Shown in pieces: positions 6,959 to 15,098 of a DNA stretch of 36,780 nucleotides. The translations under genes were made by a program, and so were the position numbers. The stretch comes from Candidatus Omnitrophota bacterium (GTDB lineage: Bacteria; Omnitrophota; Gorgyraeia; Aquiviventales; Aquiviventaceae), in NCBI GenBank assembly GCA_016209275.1, contig JACQWM010000060.1:1-36780 (forward strand), in the 5' to 3' direction. The notes beneath the pieces were generated by a model that saw only the letters and a program-made list of their open reading frames with translations, did no database searches and had not been told where the DNA came from. Numbering within the stretch: position 1 is the first letter of the stretch; each line of letters opens with the position of its first letter.

Positions 6959-7528
6959 ATGCCGAACAAACTGGTGACATTGATCGCGCTGGTCGTGGCG
7001 GCGGGTCTTGGAGAAGCCTCTACGCAAACACCCGCGAGGGAACCTGCCGGAACGCTGCTGAAGGACCACCAGCGGGTGGCGATTCAGCGCACGTTCTGCG
7101 ATGCGGCGCACGCGTCTCGCCAACGCATCGGCGGCCGGGCCCCCGTCCTCCCGTACACGTTCCTCTATTCCTCAGCACTCCGCTGCGCCGATGGCACGCT
7201 CGGCTGCTGGCGGACCGGACCGCACCCATCGGCCGACATGGAATTGCTGGTCAGCGGGCGGATGCACATCGCGATGGGCCTGGCGACGACCAGCGACCTG
7301 AAGTTCACAGTGCCGATCGCCGGAGTGCCCACCGATCGGTGCGACGGGGTTTCACAAGCCTTCAGCGCCACCGAACCCTTCATCGGCACGTGGCGATCCC
7401 TGGGCGGCTCCGGCCCGTTCACCGGCACCATGACCCTCGCCGGCACGATCCGCGGCTGCCGCTCGGCGCAGGCCGCCTGCTACACCGTCACCATCGATCA
7501 ATTCGCGTGGCAAGCGATCCGCCAATAA
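6959..7528 (+). CDS. Exported protein of unknown function
   Basis: 189 residues. Residues 1-21 (MPNKLVTLIALVVAAGLGEA) form a likely signal peptide. The mature part has at least seven Cys, including FCDAAHASR, ALRCADGTLGCWRTG and IRGCRSAQAACYTV, which suggests disulfides in an extracytoplasmic protein, and a Gly/Thr-rich beta segment (GSGPFTGTMTLAGTI). I do not recognise the family. The ATG is 12 bases after TACACT (6941-6946), an extended -10 with TG, with no ribosome binding site between. It lies alone between the glycosylation genes and another exported protein. Confidence 0.6.
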   Translation: MPNKLVTLIALVVAAGLGEASTQTPAREPAGTLLKDHQRVAIQRTFCDAAHASRQRIGGRAPVLPYTFLYSSALRCADGTLGCWRTGPHPSADMELLVSGRMHIAMGLATTSDLKFTVPIAGVPTDRCDGVSQAFSATEPFIGTWRSLGGSGPFTGTMTLAGTIRGCRSAQAACYTVTIDQFAWQAIRQ

Positions 7529-7681
7529 AAATTCTTGACAGCGTCCGCCGCAGTCCTTAAGATTGTCCCTGTTGTTTCGTGCCCGCCCTCGTGGGCGGCC
7601 CTTCCGTAAGACGCTTCCTTAAGCACCGCTGACGCCCTTCCCTGCCCGTCGTATCATCTCTGCTCATTCAGGAGTGTCATC
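7529..7681. other. Intergenic stretch
   Basis: 153 bases with no gene. Only the AGGAG ribosome binding site of the next gene (about 7670-7674) is clear. TTGACA at about 7535 could be a -35, but I cannot match a good -10 at the right distance. Confidence 0.4.
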
Positions 7682-9127
7682 ATGCGCCGGGCTCTCCTTG
7701 TCATTGGCGTCTTCCTCTGGCCCCTGTCGGTTGCCTCCGCCGACACCGCTCACTGGAAGCGCGTGGAAACCGGCCTGACCGAAACGGCGTTTGTGGCGGT
7801 CGCCGCTGATCCCGCTCTTCCCGAGCACCTGTTTGTCGCCAGCCGTCGCAGCCTCTATGAGTCATCGGATGCCGGCAAGACTTGGCAGCCGCGATTCCGC
7901 GCTCGAGGGCAAGCGCAGCTGGCCAGCATCGCCGTCAGCCGTCCCGCCTCGCTGCTGCTGCTTAGCACGGATCGCGAGGTCTGGCTCAGCCGCGACGGAG
8001 GCCGCCGGTGGAATAAGGTCAACGCACCGCCAGCCGCCGGGCCGCTGCTGGCCGCCGTGCTGGATCCTCACGCGCCTCACCGCGCGTATCTGGTGACGCA
8101 GCAGCGCGTATTTGGCGGATGGCTCGATGGCACAGGGTGGGAAGAACTTTTTCGTCGAACCACCGAACCGTCCGAGGCCCCCGCCGATGACGCCCAACAG
8201 GTTTCAGGATCGCTCCGCGCGCTGGCAATCGACCCTCAGCAGCCAACCACCCTCTACCTGGCGACCTCGCGCGCCCTCCACCACAGTCTCGACGGCGGGC
8301 GGCATTGGCAGCGGCTGATCGCGCACGGGCTGCCCCCGACGCCGATCACCCGCCTGACCGCCGTCGCGCACTCCCCCACCGCGCTGTACGCCTCAACCGG
8401 CAGCGGAATCGCGCGGTTCGTGCCGGCGGCTCAACGATGGGAGCGGCTGCCGCATGATGCCGCGCTGCCGGCGATCAACGACGTGGCCGCCACACCAACC
8501 CACCTGTGGGCGGCGACCGCGCACGGCCTGTATCAGTTTGAGATCACCCCGGAGGCCATTGAGCGCTTGACCGCCTCCGACGCGCCTCCAACCCGAGAAC
8601 TCCTGGAGAACTTCGTGCACGAGCCGTCGATCGGCCTGGTGCGCGAAGCGGCCATCCGCTATGCCGAGGTCTCGCCGGAGAAAATCCGCCGCTGGCGGAG
8701 GCAGGCCGCGCTGCGGGCGATGCTGCCGACGGTGGATGTCGGTGTCAACCGCGCGCGGTCGCGCGATGCCAGCATCGATGAAGGCACCTTCCCGAGATTT
8801 CAGATCGTGGAAACCGAGGACCGCGACGCCCGCGCCGATCTGTCCGTCAAGTGGGAGCTCGGCAATCTCATCTGGAGCGATGATCAGACGACCATTGATG
8901 TCCGGTCGAAACTGATGGTCGAGCTGCGCGATGACATCGTGGATCAGGTGACGCGGGCGTATTTCGAACGGCGGCGGCTGCAGGTGGCTCTGCTCACGCA
9001 GCCGCCGACGGATCCCCACGCGCTGCTGGAGAAGGAGCTTCGGCTCCAGGAGCTGACCGCCGTCTTAGACGGCCTGACCGGCGGGTACTTTTCTGAGCAG
9101 ATCACCATTGCACCGAAGACCGACTAA
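7682..9127 (+). CDS. Exported beta-propeller (YCF48/BNR-repeat) protein
   Basis: 481 residues. A signal peptide (MRRALLVIGVFLWPLSVASA) is followed by repeated propeller units: LYESSDAGKTWQPRF, VWLSRDGGRRWNKV, LHHSLDGGRHWQRL, with further degenerate copies to about residue 290. The S-x-D-G-G-x-x-W motif is the BNR/sortilin and YCF48 signature. The C-terminal about 180 residues are different: basic helices (EKIRRWRRQAALRAMLP), then alternating strands with WELGNLIWSDDQTTIDVRSKLMVELRDDI and a final coiled-coil-like helix. I infer a periplasmic or surface protein, perhaps for complex assembly like YCF48; the second domain is unrecognised. AGGAG upstream supports the start. Confidence 0.7.
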   Translation: MRRALLVIGVFLWPLSVASADTAHWKRVETGLTETAFVAVAADPALPEHLFVASRRSLYESSDAGKTWQPRFRARGQAQLASIAVSRPASLLLLSTDREVWLSRDGGRRWNKVNAPPAAGPLLAAVLDPHAPHRAYLVTQQRVFGGWLDGTGWEELFRRTTEPSEAPADDAQQVSGSLRALAIDPQQPTTLYLATSRALHHSLDGGRHWQRLIAHGLPPTPITRLTAVAHSPTALYASTGSGIARFVPAAQRWERLPHDAALPAINDVAATPTHLWAATAHGLYQFEITPEAIERLTASDAPPTRELLENFVHEPSIGLVREAAIRYAEVSPEKIRRWRRQAALRAMLPTVDVGVNRARSRDASIDEGTFPRFQIVETEDRDARADLSVKWELGNLIWSDDQTTIDVRSKLMVELRDDIVDQVTRAYFERRRLQVALLTQPPTDPHALLEKELRLQELTAVLDGLTGGYFSEQITIAPKTD

Positions 9128-9179
9128 CACCGCGTAAGAGGATACGCCGTGTCTTCGTCGGCAACCAGAGGAGGAGGAA

Positions 9180-9443
9180 ATGGCACAGGCACTGATGGTG
9201 AAGCGCATCACGCGGTTTGACGGCGGGGGTTCGACCAAGGCGTTCGCCGACCTCGCCATTGGGGAGGAGTTTCTTGTGAAGGGGCTGCGCGTGATCAACG
9301 GCAAGAACGGCCTGTTCGTCTCCATGCCGCGCCAGCAACGGCAAGGCAAGTGGACTGACACCGTGGAGACGCTCACTAAGGATACGAAGACGACCGTCGA
9401 GCGCCTCGTCCTCGACGCGTATCAGCAGAACCCCGCACAGTAA
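9180..9443 (+). CDS. spoVG: SpoVG family RNA/DNA-binding regulator
   Basis: 87 residues, the family length. The core KAFADLAIGEEFLVKGLRVINGKNGLFVSMP matches SpoVG, where GLFVxMP is the most conserved segment, followed by the regulatory C-terminal helix (VETLTKDTKTTVERLVLDAY). SpoVG proteins bind RNA and DNA and act as pleiotropic regulators in Firmicutes and spirochaetes; no spore genes are implied here. A strong GAGGAGGAGG lies directly upstream. A palindromic hairpin follows the stop, so it is probably a single-gene transcript. Confidence 0.9.
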   Translation: MAQALMVKRITRFDGGGSTKAFADLAIGEEFLVKGLRVINGKNGLFVSMPRQQRQGKWTDTVETLTKDTKTTVERLVLDAYQQNPAQ

Positions 9444-9457
9444 CATTGATCGCGACA

Positions 9458-9483
9458 CCCAGGCGGGCCGCGGCCCGCCTGGG
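9458..9483. terminator. GC-rich palindromic hairpin after spoVG
   Basis: A perfect 26-bp palindrome (CCCAGGCGGGCCG and its complement) begins 14 bases after the spoVG stop. It is followed by only a weak T-run (TCGTTG), so it may act as a terminator or an mRNA 3' end stabiliser. Confidence 0.6.
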
Positions 9484-9521
9484 TCGTTGACGGCATCGAA
9501 GGCCTAGCCTAAGATAGCCCC

Positions 9522-10265
9522 ATGACTCAAGCACAGTCAGACGCTTATGTGTGCGGGATGGTGCCGCACGAGCACGACCCGAAATTTTTCGCCCAGCACC
9601 TGTGCGCCTACGCCTTTACCAAGCCGTATGTCAAGGGGAAGCGGGTGCTCGAGGTGGGATTCGGTTCAGGCTACGGCTCGGCCTATCTTGCCGAAGGTGC
9701 AGCGGAGGTGATCGGCATCGACTCAGCTCCCGGCAATGCCGCGCGGGCTGCTGCCATCTATCGGCATCCGAACCTGCGGTTTGCGCACATGGACGCCGGA
9801 AAACTGCAGTTTCCCGATCACAGCTTTGACGTCGTCTGCTCGTTTCAAGTGATTGAGCATATCCCGGAGCCGCAGCTGCCGGCGTTTGTTAGCGAGCTGG
9901 CCCGCGTGCTGAAGCCGGATGGCGTCTGCGCGATCTCAACGCTGAATCTTGAGCAGGCGATGAAGCCCGGCCGGCCGTACACCAAACTGTGCTACCACGA
10001 GAAAGAGTTTACGGCCCCGGAGCTGAAGGCGCTGCTCGTAACGGCCTTCCCCTCGGTTGAGCTGCACGGCCTGTATCCGTCCATGAAGCAGCGCCTCTTC
10101 CAGCGCTTGAAGCGGTGGGGCCTGATGAAATGGGGGCCGGCGCATCTCAATCCGATCGCCCGCTTCTATCAACACACCACCGTGAAGGATTTCGTCACCA
10201 AGCCGTTCGTCACGCGCCAAGCGCTAGACCTCTACGCCCTCTGCCGCAAGACGGCTTCCCGCTAA
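9522..10265 (+). CDS. Class I SAM-dependent methyltransferase
   Basis: 247 residues with a Rossmann methyltransferase core: motif I VLEVGFGSGYGSAYLA (about 41-56), the acidic end of strand 2 in VIGIDSAP, FDVVCSFQVIEHIP (motif IV region) and ELARVLKPDGVCAIST (post-core). The EHIP and LKPDG motifs are typical of Methyltransf_11/25 enzymes acting on small molecules, lipids or glycans. The C-terminal quarter is basic and lipid-enzyme-like (FQRLKRWGLMKWG). The substrate cannot be named. It lies downstream of the glycosylation segment and may modify a glycan or lipid; that is inference. Confidence 0.75.
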   Translation: MTQAQSDAYVCGMVPHEHDPKFFAQHLCAYAFTKPYVKGKRVLEVGFGSGYGSAYLAEGAAEVIGIDSAPGNAARAAAIYRHPNLRFAHMDAGKLQFPDHSFDVVCSFQVIEHIPEPQLPAFVSELARVLKPDGVCAISTLNLEQAMKPGRPYTKLCYHEKEFTAPELKALLVTAFPSVELHGLYPSMKQRLFQRLKRWGLMKWGPAHLNPIARFYQHTTVKDFVTKPFVTRQALDLYALCRKTASR

Positions 10266-10273
10266 CGCTACCC

Positions 10274-10304
10274 CCTGGATTTTTGCTCCTCCTGGATTTT
10301 TGCT
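10274..10304. repeat. Direct 14-bp repeat with 17-bp period upstream of nrtR
   Basis: CCTGGATTTTTGCT occurs at 10274-10287 and 10291-10304. The second copy ends on the first T of the -35 of the nrtR promoter. T-rich direct repeats immediately upstream of a promoter could act as an UP element or be a slippage duplication. Confidence 0.75.
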
Positions 10305-10355
10305 TGACAAAGTGTCTGGGGCACACTATATTTATTAGTGTAGGTCATACACTAA
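10304..10355 (+). promoter_or_regulatory. nrtR-nadA promoter with two NrtR-type operators
   Basis: TTGACA (10304-10309), 17 bases, TATATT (10327-10332). Two copies of AGTGT-N7-ACACT are present: 10311-10327, filling the spacer and touching the -10, and 10337-10353, covering the transcription start. They are 26 bp apart. The second extends to TTAGTGTA-N5-TACACTAA and ends at the ATG. Repression by the NrtR protein encoded next is inferred from position and from the known autoregulation of NrtR operons. Confidence 0.75.
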
Positions 10356-11051
10356 ATGACGGCCTCCTCCAACGGGCAGCTCAGCAAGCAGGCGATCGCC
10401 GTGGATGTCGTGTTGCTGACCATCCAGGGCGGCACGCTCAAGCTGCTCCTGGTTAAACGAAAGCAGGCCCCGTATCGGGGGGCCTGGGCCCTGCCCGGGG
10501 GGATCGTGGGCGCTGAGGAATCGGTGGATGCCGCCGCCCTGCGGGAGCTGCATGAAGAAACGAACATCGGCAATATTTATCTTGAGCAGCTCTACACCTT
10601 TGGCGAGCTGGCGAGGGACCCGCGCGGGCGGGTGATCACCGTCGCCTACTACGCGTTAGTGAACTGGCAGCAAGTGCAGCTGAAGGCCAGGCAGCGGGTA
10701 GCTGAGGCGATGTGGTTTCCGGTCAAGCGCCTGCCGGAGCTGGCGTTTGATCACCGCCGCATCGTGGATTACGCGCTGGAGCGTCTGCAGAACAAGGTGA
10801 ACTACACGACGGTCGGGTTTCAGCTGCTGCCGAGGGAGTTTACGCTGACCGACTTGCAGCGATCCTATGAGGTCATCCTCGGCCGGCGGCTGGATAAGCG
10901 GAATTTCCGGCGCAAGATGCTGCAGCTGGGCATCCTGCGGGGGACGACGAGGTTTCAGGCCAGCGGCCGGCAGCGACCGGCGCGGATGTACACGTTTACG
11001 GAGCCGAAAGTCGTGAAGCTGCAGGAAAAAGGGATCATCGTGCCCTTCTAA
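10356..11051 (+). CDS. nrtR: NrtR-type Nudix transcriptional regulator of NAD synthesis
   Basis: 231 residues. The N-terminal Nudix domain (about 12-145) has the box GGIVGAEESVDAAALRELHEETNI, with the acidic REL-EE core kept but the box Gly replaced by Asn70. The C-terminal region (about 150-231) is a winged helix with FTLTDLQRSYEVILGRRLDKRNFRRKML, the NrtR/YjhB-type DNA-binding part. NrtR proteins repress NAD biosynthesis genes and sense ADP-ribose through the Nudix domain, usually without hydrolysis. Its position eight bases upstream of nadA and the two operators at the promoter fit this role. There is no Shine-Dalgarno. Confidence 0.9.
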   Translation: MTASSNGQLSKQAIAVDVVLLTIQGGTLKLLLVKRKQAPYRGAWALPGGIVGAEESVDAAALRELHEETNIGNIYLEQLYTFGELARDPRGRVITVAYYALVNWQQVQLKARQRVAEAMWFPVKRLPELAFDHRRIVDYALERLQNKVNYTTVGFQLLPREFTLTDLQRSYEVILGRRLDKRNFRRKMLQLGILRGTTRFQASGRQRPARMYTFTEPKVVKLQEKGIIVPF

Positions 11052-11059
11052 CCGACGCC

Positions 11060-12070
11060 ATGGACACGCAGACCATCACGCCAGCGCTCCTCAATGGCAA
11101 CGGCCATGCGGCCCATGGCCAGCGGAGGAGAGACGCCGCAACCAACGGTCGAGGAAGCGGCGACTTTCTCAAAAACAAGATCCGCAGGCTCAAGCAAGAG
11201 CGCCAGGCGATCATTCTGGCGCACAACTATCAAGAAGGTTCGATTCAAGATGTGGCAGATTTCGTGGGTGATTCTCTTGGACTTGCTCGGCAAGCGCAAG
11301 CAACCGACGCCAAGGTGATTCTCTTCTGCGGGGTGCACTTCATGGCCGAAACCGCGGCCATGCTCTGCCCCGACAAAACGGTGCTCATACCCGATCTCGC
11401 GGCAGGCTGCTCGCTGGCGGACATGATCGTCCCGGAGCAGATCAAGGCGTGGCGAGGCAGGCACCCGGACGGCGTGGTGGTGTGCTACGTCAATACCTCA
11501 GCGGCGGTCAAAGCGGAGTGCGACTATTGCGCCACGTCGACAAACGGCGTCAAGGTCATTGAGCATATTCCGGAGGAGAAGGAGATCTTGTTCGTGCCGG
11601 ATTATTATTTAGGCAGCTATTTGAAGGCGAAGACGAAGCGGAAGATCCATCTCTGGAAAGGCTACTGCCCGGCGCATGCGGCGATCCTTCCCGAGGAAGT
11701 GGATCGCCTCCGCGAAGAGCATCCGGACGCTGAGTTCCTCATGCATCCCGAGTGCGGCTGCCTGACGAAACAGATGAACTTGGCCGATCAGATCCTCTCC
11801 ACGGAGGGCATGGTCCAGCACGTGAAACGCTCTCCAGGGTCGGAATTCATCATTGCCACTGAAACCGGACTGCTGAACCGATTGCAGACGCAGTATCCTG
11901 AGAAACAGTTTTACCCCGCTAGCCGATTCGCCACCTGCCACCACATGCAACGCAACACGCTGGAGAAAGCGTTCATGGCGCTGGTGACCATGCAGCATGT
12001 GGTGACGGTGGATCCGAAGATCGCCGCGCGCGCCGTCCTGCCCATCCAGCGCATGCTGGATATTGTCTAG
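11060..12070 (+). CDS. nadA: Quinolinate synthase
   Basis: 336 residues. NadA condenses iminoaspartate with dihydroxyacetone phosphate to quinolinate, the precursor of NAD, using a [4Fe-4S] cluster. The three expected ligand cysteines are in AAGCSLADM (Cys117), MHPECGC and ATCHHMQRNTLEKA. AIILAHNYQ, VADFVGDSLGLA and FCGVHFMAETA are family motifs. The first 35 residues are a low-complexity extension (NGNGHAAHGQRRR) not usual in NadA, so a later start is possible but no better ATG with a ribosome binding site is seen. It follows nrtR by eight bases and must share its promoter. nadB and nadC are not in the window. Confidence 0.95.
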   Translation: MDTQTITPALLNGNGHAAHGQRRRDAATNGRGSGDFLKNKIRRLKQERQAIILAHNYQEGSIQDVADFVGDSLGLARQAQATDAKVILFCGVHFMAETAAMLCPDKTVLIPDLAAGCSLADMIVPEQIKAWRGRHPDGVVVCYVNTSAAVKAECDYCATSTNGVKVIEHIPEEKEILFVPDYYLGSYLKAKTKRKIHLWKGYCPAHAAILPEEVDRLREEHPDAEFLMHPECGCLTKQMNLADQILSTEGMVQHVKRSPGSEFIIATETGLLNRLQTQYPEKQFYPASRFATCHHMQRNTLEKAFMALVTMQHVVTVDPKIAARAVLPIQRMLDIV

Positions 12071-12102
12071 TCCTCTAAAGAATACGGGGCGACGCGGGAT
12101 GC

Positions 12103-13080
12103 TCACGAGAGGGAGGCCCGGCGAGAGGGAGGGTTCCCCGAGGGAGCAGCCCGCGGCGCCCCGTTGCCGGAGAGTTTGTCGAAGTCGGAAGGCTGATCAA
12201 TGGTCAGGCCGGTGACCGAGGCGTCGATGCGGCGCAGCAGCCCGGTGAGCACGCGGGCCGGCGGAAACTCGATGAAGCGCGTGGCCCCCCGCTGAATCAT
12301 CCAACGCATCGACGCCACCCACCGCACCGGGCTGATGATCTGTGCGACGAGCAGCCGGCGGATCTCATCAGGATCGCGCACCGGAAGCGCTGTCACATTG
12401 CTGATGACGGGAGCGTTCGGTTGGCGGATCTCAACCTTCGCGAGGGCGCGCTTGAACGCCTCGGCAGCCGGCTGCATGATCGGCGAATGAAAGGCCCCGG
12501 CCACCTCCAGCCGAATCGCCCGTTTCGCTCCGGCAGCTTTTGCCAATTCCCCGGCATGGGCAATCGCCGCCACCGTGCCGGAGAGCACAATTTGATCCGG
12601 CGCATTGAAATTCGCCGCGGTGGCCCCGGATTGGTGGCACACCCCGTTGATGGCCTCTTCGGTTAAGCCGATCACCGCCAGCATCGCCCCGCCGGATTTC
12701 ACCGCGCACTCCGCCATCGCTTCACCTCGAGCCTTCACGAGATAGAACGCATCGCTCAGCGAAAACGCCTCCGCCACCGCGAGCGACGTCAACTCCCCAA
12801 GACTCAGCCCGGCAACACCAACGGGGGTTATGGTAGGCGCTGTTTCACGGAAGGCGGCATAGGCGGCCATTGACGTGACAAACAGGGCGGGCTGGCATGT
12901 TTCGGTTTTTGTCAGGTCTTCCGGCGGGCCTTCGAAGCACAGGGCGGTGACGTCAAACCCGAGCGCTTTGTTGGCCTGCTTGTAGATCTCTCTGGAGATC
13001 TCGAAGCGGTCGTAGAAGGCCTTGCCCATCCCGACCGCCTGGGCGCCCTGCCCCGGCAGCAAGTAGGCGATGGCTACCAT
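12103..13080 (-). CDS. fabD: Malonyl-CoA:ACP transacylase
   Basis: 325 residues. It loads malonyl groups onto acyl carrier protein for fatty-acid synthesis. Visible motifs are the N-terminal LLPGQGAQAVGMG, the nucleophile elbow AGLSLGELTSLA (active Ser), the catalytic His in AGAFHSPIM and NFNAPDQIVLSG. The elbow has Leu where many FabD proteins have His (GHSLGE); GLSLGE is a known variant in plant and chlamydial-type enzymes, so activity is expected. The C-terminal 25 residues are a Ser/Pro/Arg tail. ATG 13080 overlaps the fabH stop by seven bases and is preferred to the upstream GTG. It is the last gene of the operon; acpP and fabG are not adjacent. Confidence 0.93.
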   Translation of the reverse strand: MVAIAYLLPGQGAQAVGMGKAFYDRFEISREIYKQANKALGFDVTALCFEGPPEDLTKTETCQPALFVTSMAAYAAFRETAPTITPVGVAGLSLGELTSLAVAEAFSLSDAFYLVKARGEAMAECAVKSGGAMLAVIGLTEEAINGVCHQSGATAANFNAPDQIVLSGTVAAIAHAGELAKAAGAKRAIRLEVAGAFHSPIMQPAAEAFKRALAKVEIRQPNAPVISNVTALPVRDPDEIRRLLVAQIISPVRWVASMRWMIQRGATRFIEFPPARVLTGLLRRIDASVTGLTIDQPSDFDKLSGNGAPRAAPSGNPPSRRASLS

Positions 13081-14072
13081 TGCAGCAGGATGGAGCCCCA
13101 CGTCATGCCGGCCCCGAAGGCCACGATGACGACGTGGTCCTGTTTCTGAATGACGCCTTCGTTGACCGCTTCATACAGGGCGATGAGATTGGAGGCCGCT
13201 GAGGTGTTCCCATAGCGCTGCAAATTCATGTAGACCTTTTCAATCGGCAGATGGGCCCATTTCGCCACCGCCTCGATGATGCGCACATTGGCTTGATGCG
13301 GAATGAAGCACTCCACATGTTCCGGCTGAATGCCGCCGTCGCTCATGACCTTCTTCGCCGAGTCCGCCATGCGCCGCACCGCGAGCTTGAACACTTCCGA
13401 GCCGTTCATCCGAAGAAAGTGCAGTTTCTGATCAATCGATTTGTGCGATGGCGGGTATTTGGAGCCCCCACCCGGCATCGTGAGCAGCTCCGCCGCCGTC
13501 CCATCAGAGCCCATGTCGGTCGCGATGATCCCGCCGCGCTTGACCGGAGCGAGCACGCACGCCCCGGCCCCGTCGCCGAAGAGGATGCACGTGGATCGAT
13601 CGGTCCAGTCGATGAAGGCGGACAGCACTTCCGCCCCGATCACCAGCGCGTTCCGATATCGGCCCGACTGCAGATACTGCTGCGCGGTGATCATGGCGAA
13701 CACCGAGCCGGAACAGGCGGCGGAGAGATCAAAACAGACGGCGGATTTCGCCCCTAAACGCCGCTGCACGAGGCACGCCGCTGAGGGAAAGAGCATGTCG
13801 GGCGTCGTCGTGGCCACAATGAGCAGGTCAAGATCTTTCGGATCAAGATGCGCTTGCTTGAGAGCTCCTTGGGCGGCGTTGGCGGCCAAATCGCTGGTCG
13901 TCGTGCCGGGATCCGCCACGTGGCGCTCGCAAATCCCGGTGCGCGAACGGATCCATTCATCGTTCGTTTCGACGATTTTTTCAAGGTCGGCATTGGTCAC
14001 CACCTTAGGAGGAATGTACATCCCTAAGCCGATGATGCCAATGCGATGCGAAACACTCGCGCGGGCGCTCAT
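13074..14072 (-). CDS. fabH: Beta-ketoacyl-ACP synthase III
   Basis: 332 residues. FabH starts fatty-acid synthesis by condensing acetyl-CoA with malonyl-ACP. The Cys-His-Asn triad is visible: Cys in DLSAACSGSVFA, His in FIPHQANVRII and Asn in RYGNTSAASN. The N-terminal IIGLGMYIPPKVVTNADLE and TNDEWIRSRTGI segments are typical. It overlaps plsX upstream (four bases) and fabD downstream (seven bases), the standard plsX-fabH-fabD order. Complete and ordinary for the family. Confidence 0.96.
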   Translation of the reverse strand: MSARASVSHRIGIIGLGMYIPPKVVTNADLEKIVETNDEWIRSRTGICERHVADPGTTTSDLAANAAQGALKQAHLDPKDLDLLIVATTTPDMLFPSAACLVQRRLGAKSAVCFDLSAACSGSVFAMITAQQYLQSGRYRNALVIGAEVLSAFIDWTDRSTCILFGDGAGACVLAPVKRGGIIATDMGSDGTAAELLTMPGGGSKYPPSHKSIDQKLHFLRMNGSEVFKLAVRRMADSAKKVMSDGGIQPEHVECFIPHQANVRIIEAVAKWAHLPIEKVYMNLQRYGNTSAASNLIALYEAVNEGVIQKQDHVVIVAFGAGMTWGSILLQW

Positions 14073-15088
14073 GAGGACATCGGGACGTGCTGCGCGTACA
14101 GGCTGATCGCTTCGACCATGTGGCGGTTCAGCTCATGATGGACGGCTTCGTAGCCGACCCGAATCGCGTTTTTGATCGCTTTGGGGCTGGAGACGCCGTG
14201 CGCGATGATGGACACGCCATCCACCCCGAGCAGGGGTGCCCCTCCGCGTTCGGCGTAGTCGGTTTCTTTTTTCAGCGCCCGGAACGCATCGCGCGCAAGC
14301 CACGCTCCGATGCGGGTGATCGGGCTCATGGTCAGGGAGCGTTTCAGCAGCACGCCGATGGCCCGCCCCAAGCTCTCGCAGGTCTTCAGCGTGACATTGC
14401 CGACGAAGCCGTCGCAGACAATCACATCAAACTCGCCGGAGAAGAGGTCGTGGCCCTCGGCATTGCCGGCAAAATTGAGTCCGGAGCCTTCGAGCAGCCG
14501 ATACGTTTCCTTGTGAAAGTCGGTGCCTTTGGTTTCCTCTTCCCCAACATTCAGCAAGGCGATCTTGGGCCGGGAGGTCCTCAGCACGCAGCGGCAGTAC
14601 GCATCGCCCATCAAGGCATATTGGACAAGATGCAGCGGTTTTGGATCGATGTTCGCCCCCACATCGATCAGCAGGGTATCGCCTTGAAGCCCTGGCAGCA
14701 GCACCGGAATGCCTGGACGCTCAATGCCCGGCAGCAACCCCACCATGAGGGTGCTGGCCGAGACCATCGCGCCGGTATTGCCGGCGGAAACAAACGCGTC
14801 GATTTTTTTGTCTTTCAAGAGCTGGATGCCGACGGTGATCGATGACCCCCGCTTTTTGCGGATGCTGGCCACCGGCGCTTCATCCATGCCGATGACTTCC
14901 GGAGCGTGGACCACGGAGATATTGGCAGGACGATGATGGTAGGTGGACAACTGGTGCTCAATCACATCGCGGGGTCCGAGGAGGACCAGTTCGATGGGAA
15001 ATTCCGCGGCAGCCCGGATGGCTCCGACGATCGGCGAGGCGGGGGCGTCATCACCCCCCATGGCATCGAGTGCGACCTTGATCGCCAT
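14069..15088 (-). CDS. plsX: Phosphate acyltransferase
   Basis: 339 residues. PlsX converts acyl-ACP to acyl-phosphate, the substrate of PlsY for phospholipid synthesis, and acts at the inner face of the membrane. The start MAIKVALDAMGGDDAP and the motifs SAGNTGAM, LLIDVGANIDPKP, GNAEGHDLFSGEFDVIVCDGFVGNV are family hallmarks. It begins ten bases after rpmF and overlaps fabH by four bases. Linkage with rpmF and the fab genes is widespread in bacteria and coordinates lipid synthesis with growth. Confidence 0.96.
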   Translation of the reverse strand: MAIKVALDAMGGDDAPASPIVGAIRAAAEFPIELVLLGPRDVIEHQLSTYHHRPANISVVHAPEVIGMDEAPVASIRKKRGSSITVGIQLLKDKKIDAFVSAGNTGAMVSASTLMVGLLPGIERPGIPVLLPGLQGDTLLIDVGANIDPKPLHLVQYALMGDAYCRCVLRTSRPKIALLNVGEEETKGTDFHKETYRLLEGSGLNFAGNAEGHDLFSGEFDVIVCDGFVGNVTLKTCESLGRAIGVLLKRSLTMSPITRIGAWLARDAFRALKKETDYAERGGAPLLGVDGVSIIAHGVSSPKAIKNAIRVGYEAVHHELNRHMVEAISLYAQHVPMSS

Positions 15089-15098
15089 TGAAAAGGAA

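Noticed and set aside
9180-9443. spoVG and the SpoIID-like gene as evidence of sporulation
   Set aside because: Both families occur widely in non-sporulating bacteria and no other spore gene is present.
12700-12820. Leu for His in the FabD active-site motif (GLSLGE) as a sign of inactivity
   Set aside because: GLSLGE is a known variant of active plant and chlamydial-type FabD; the catalytic Ser and His are present.
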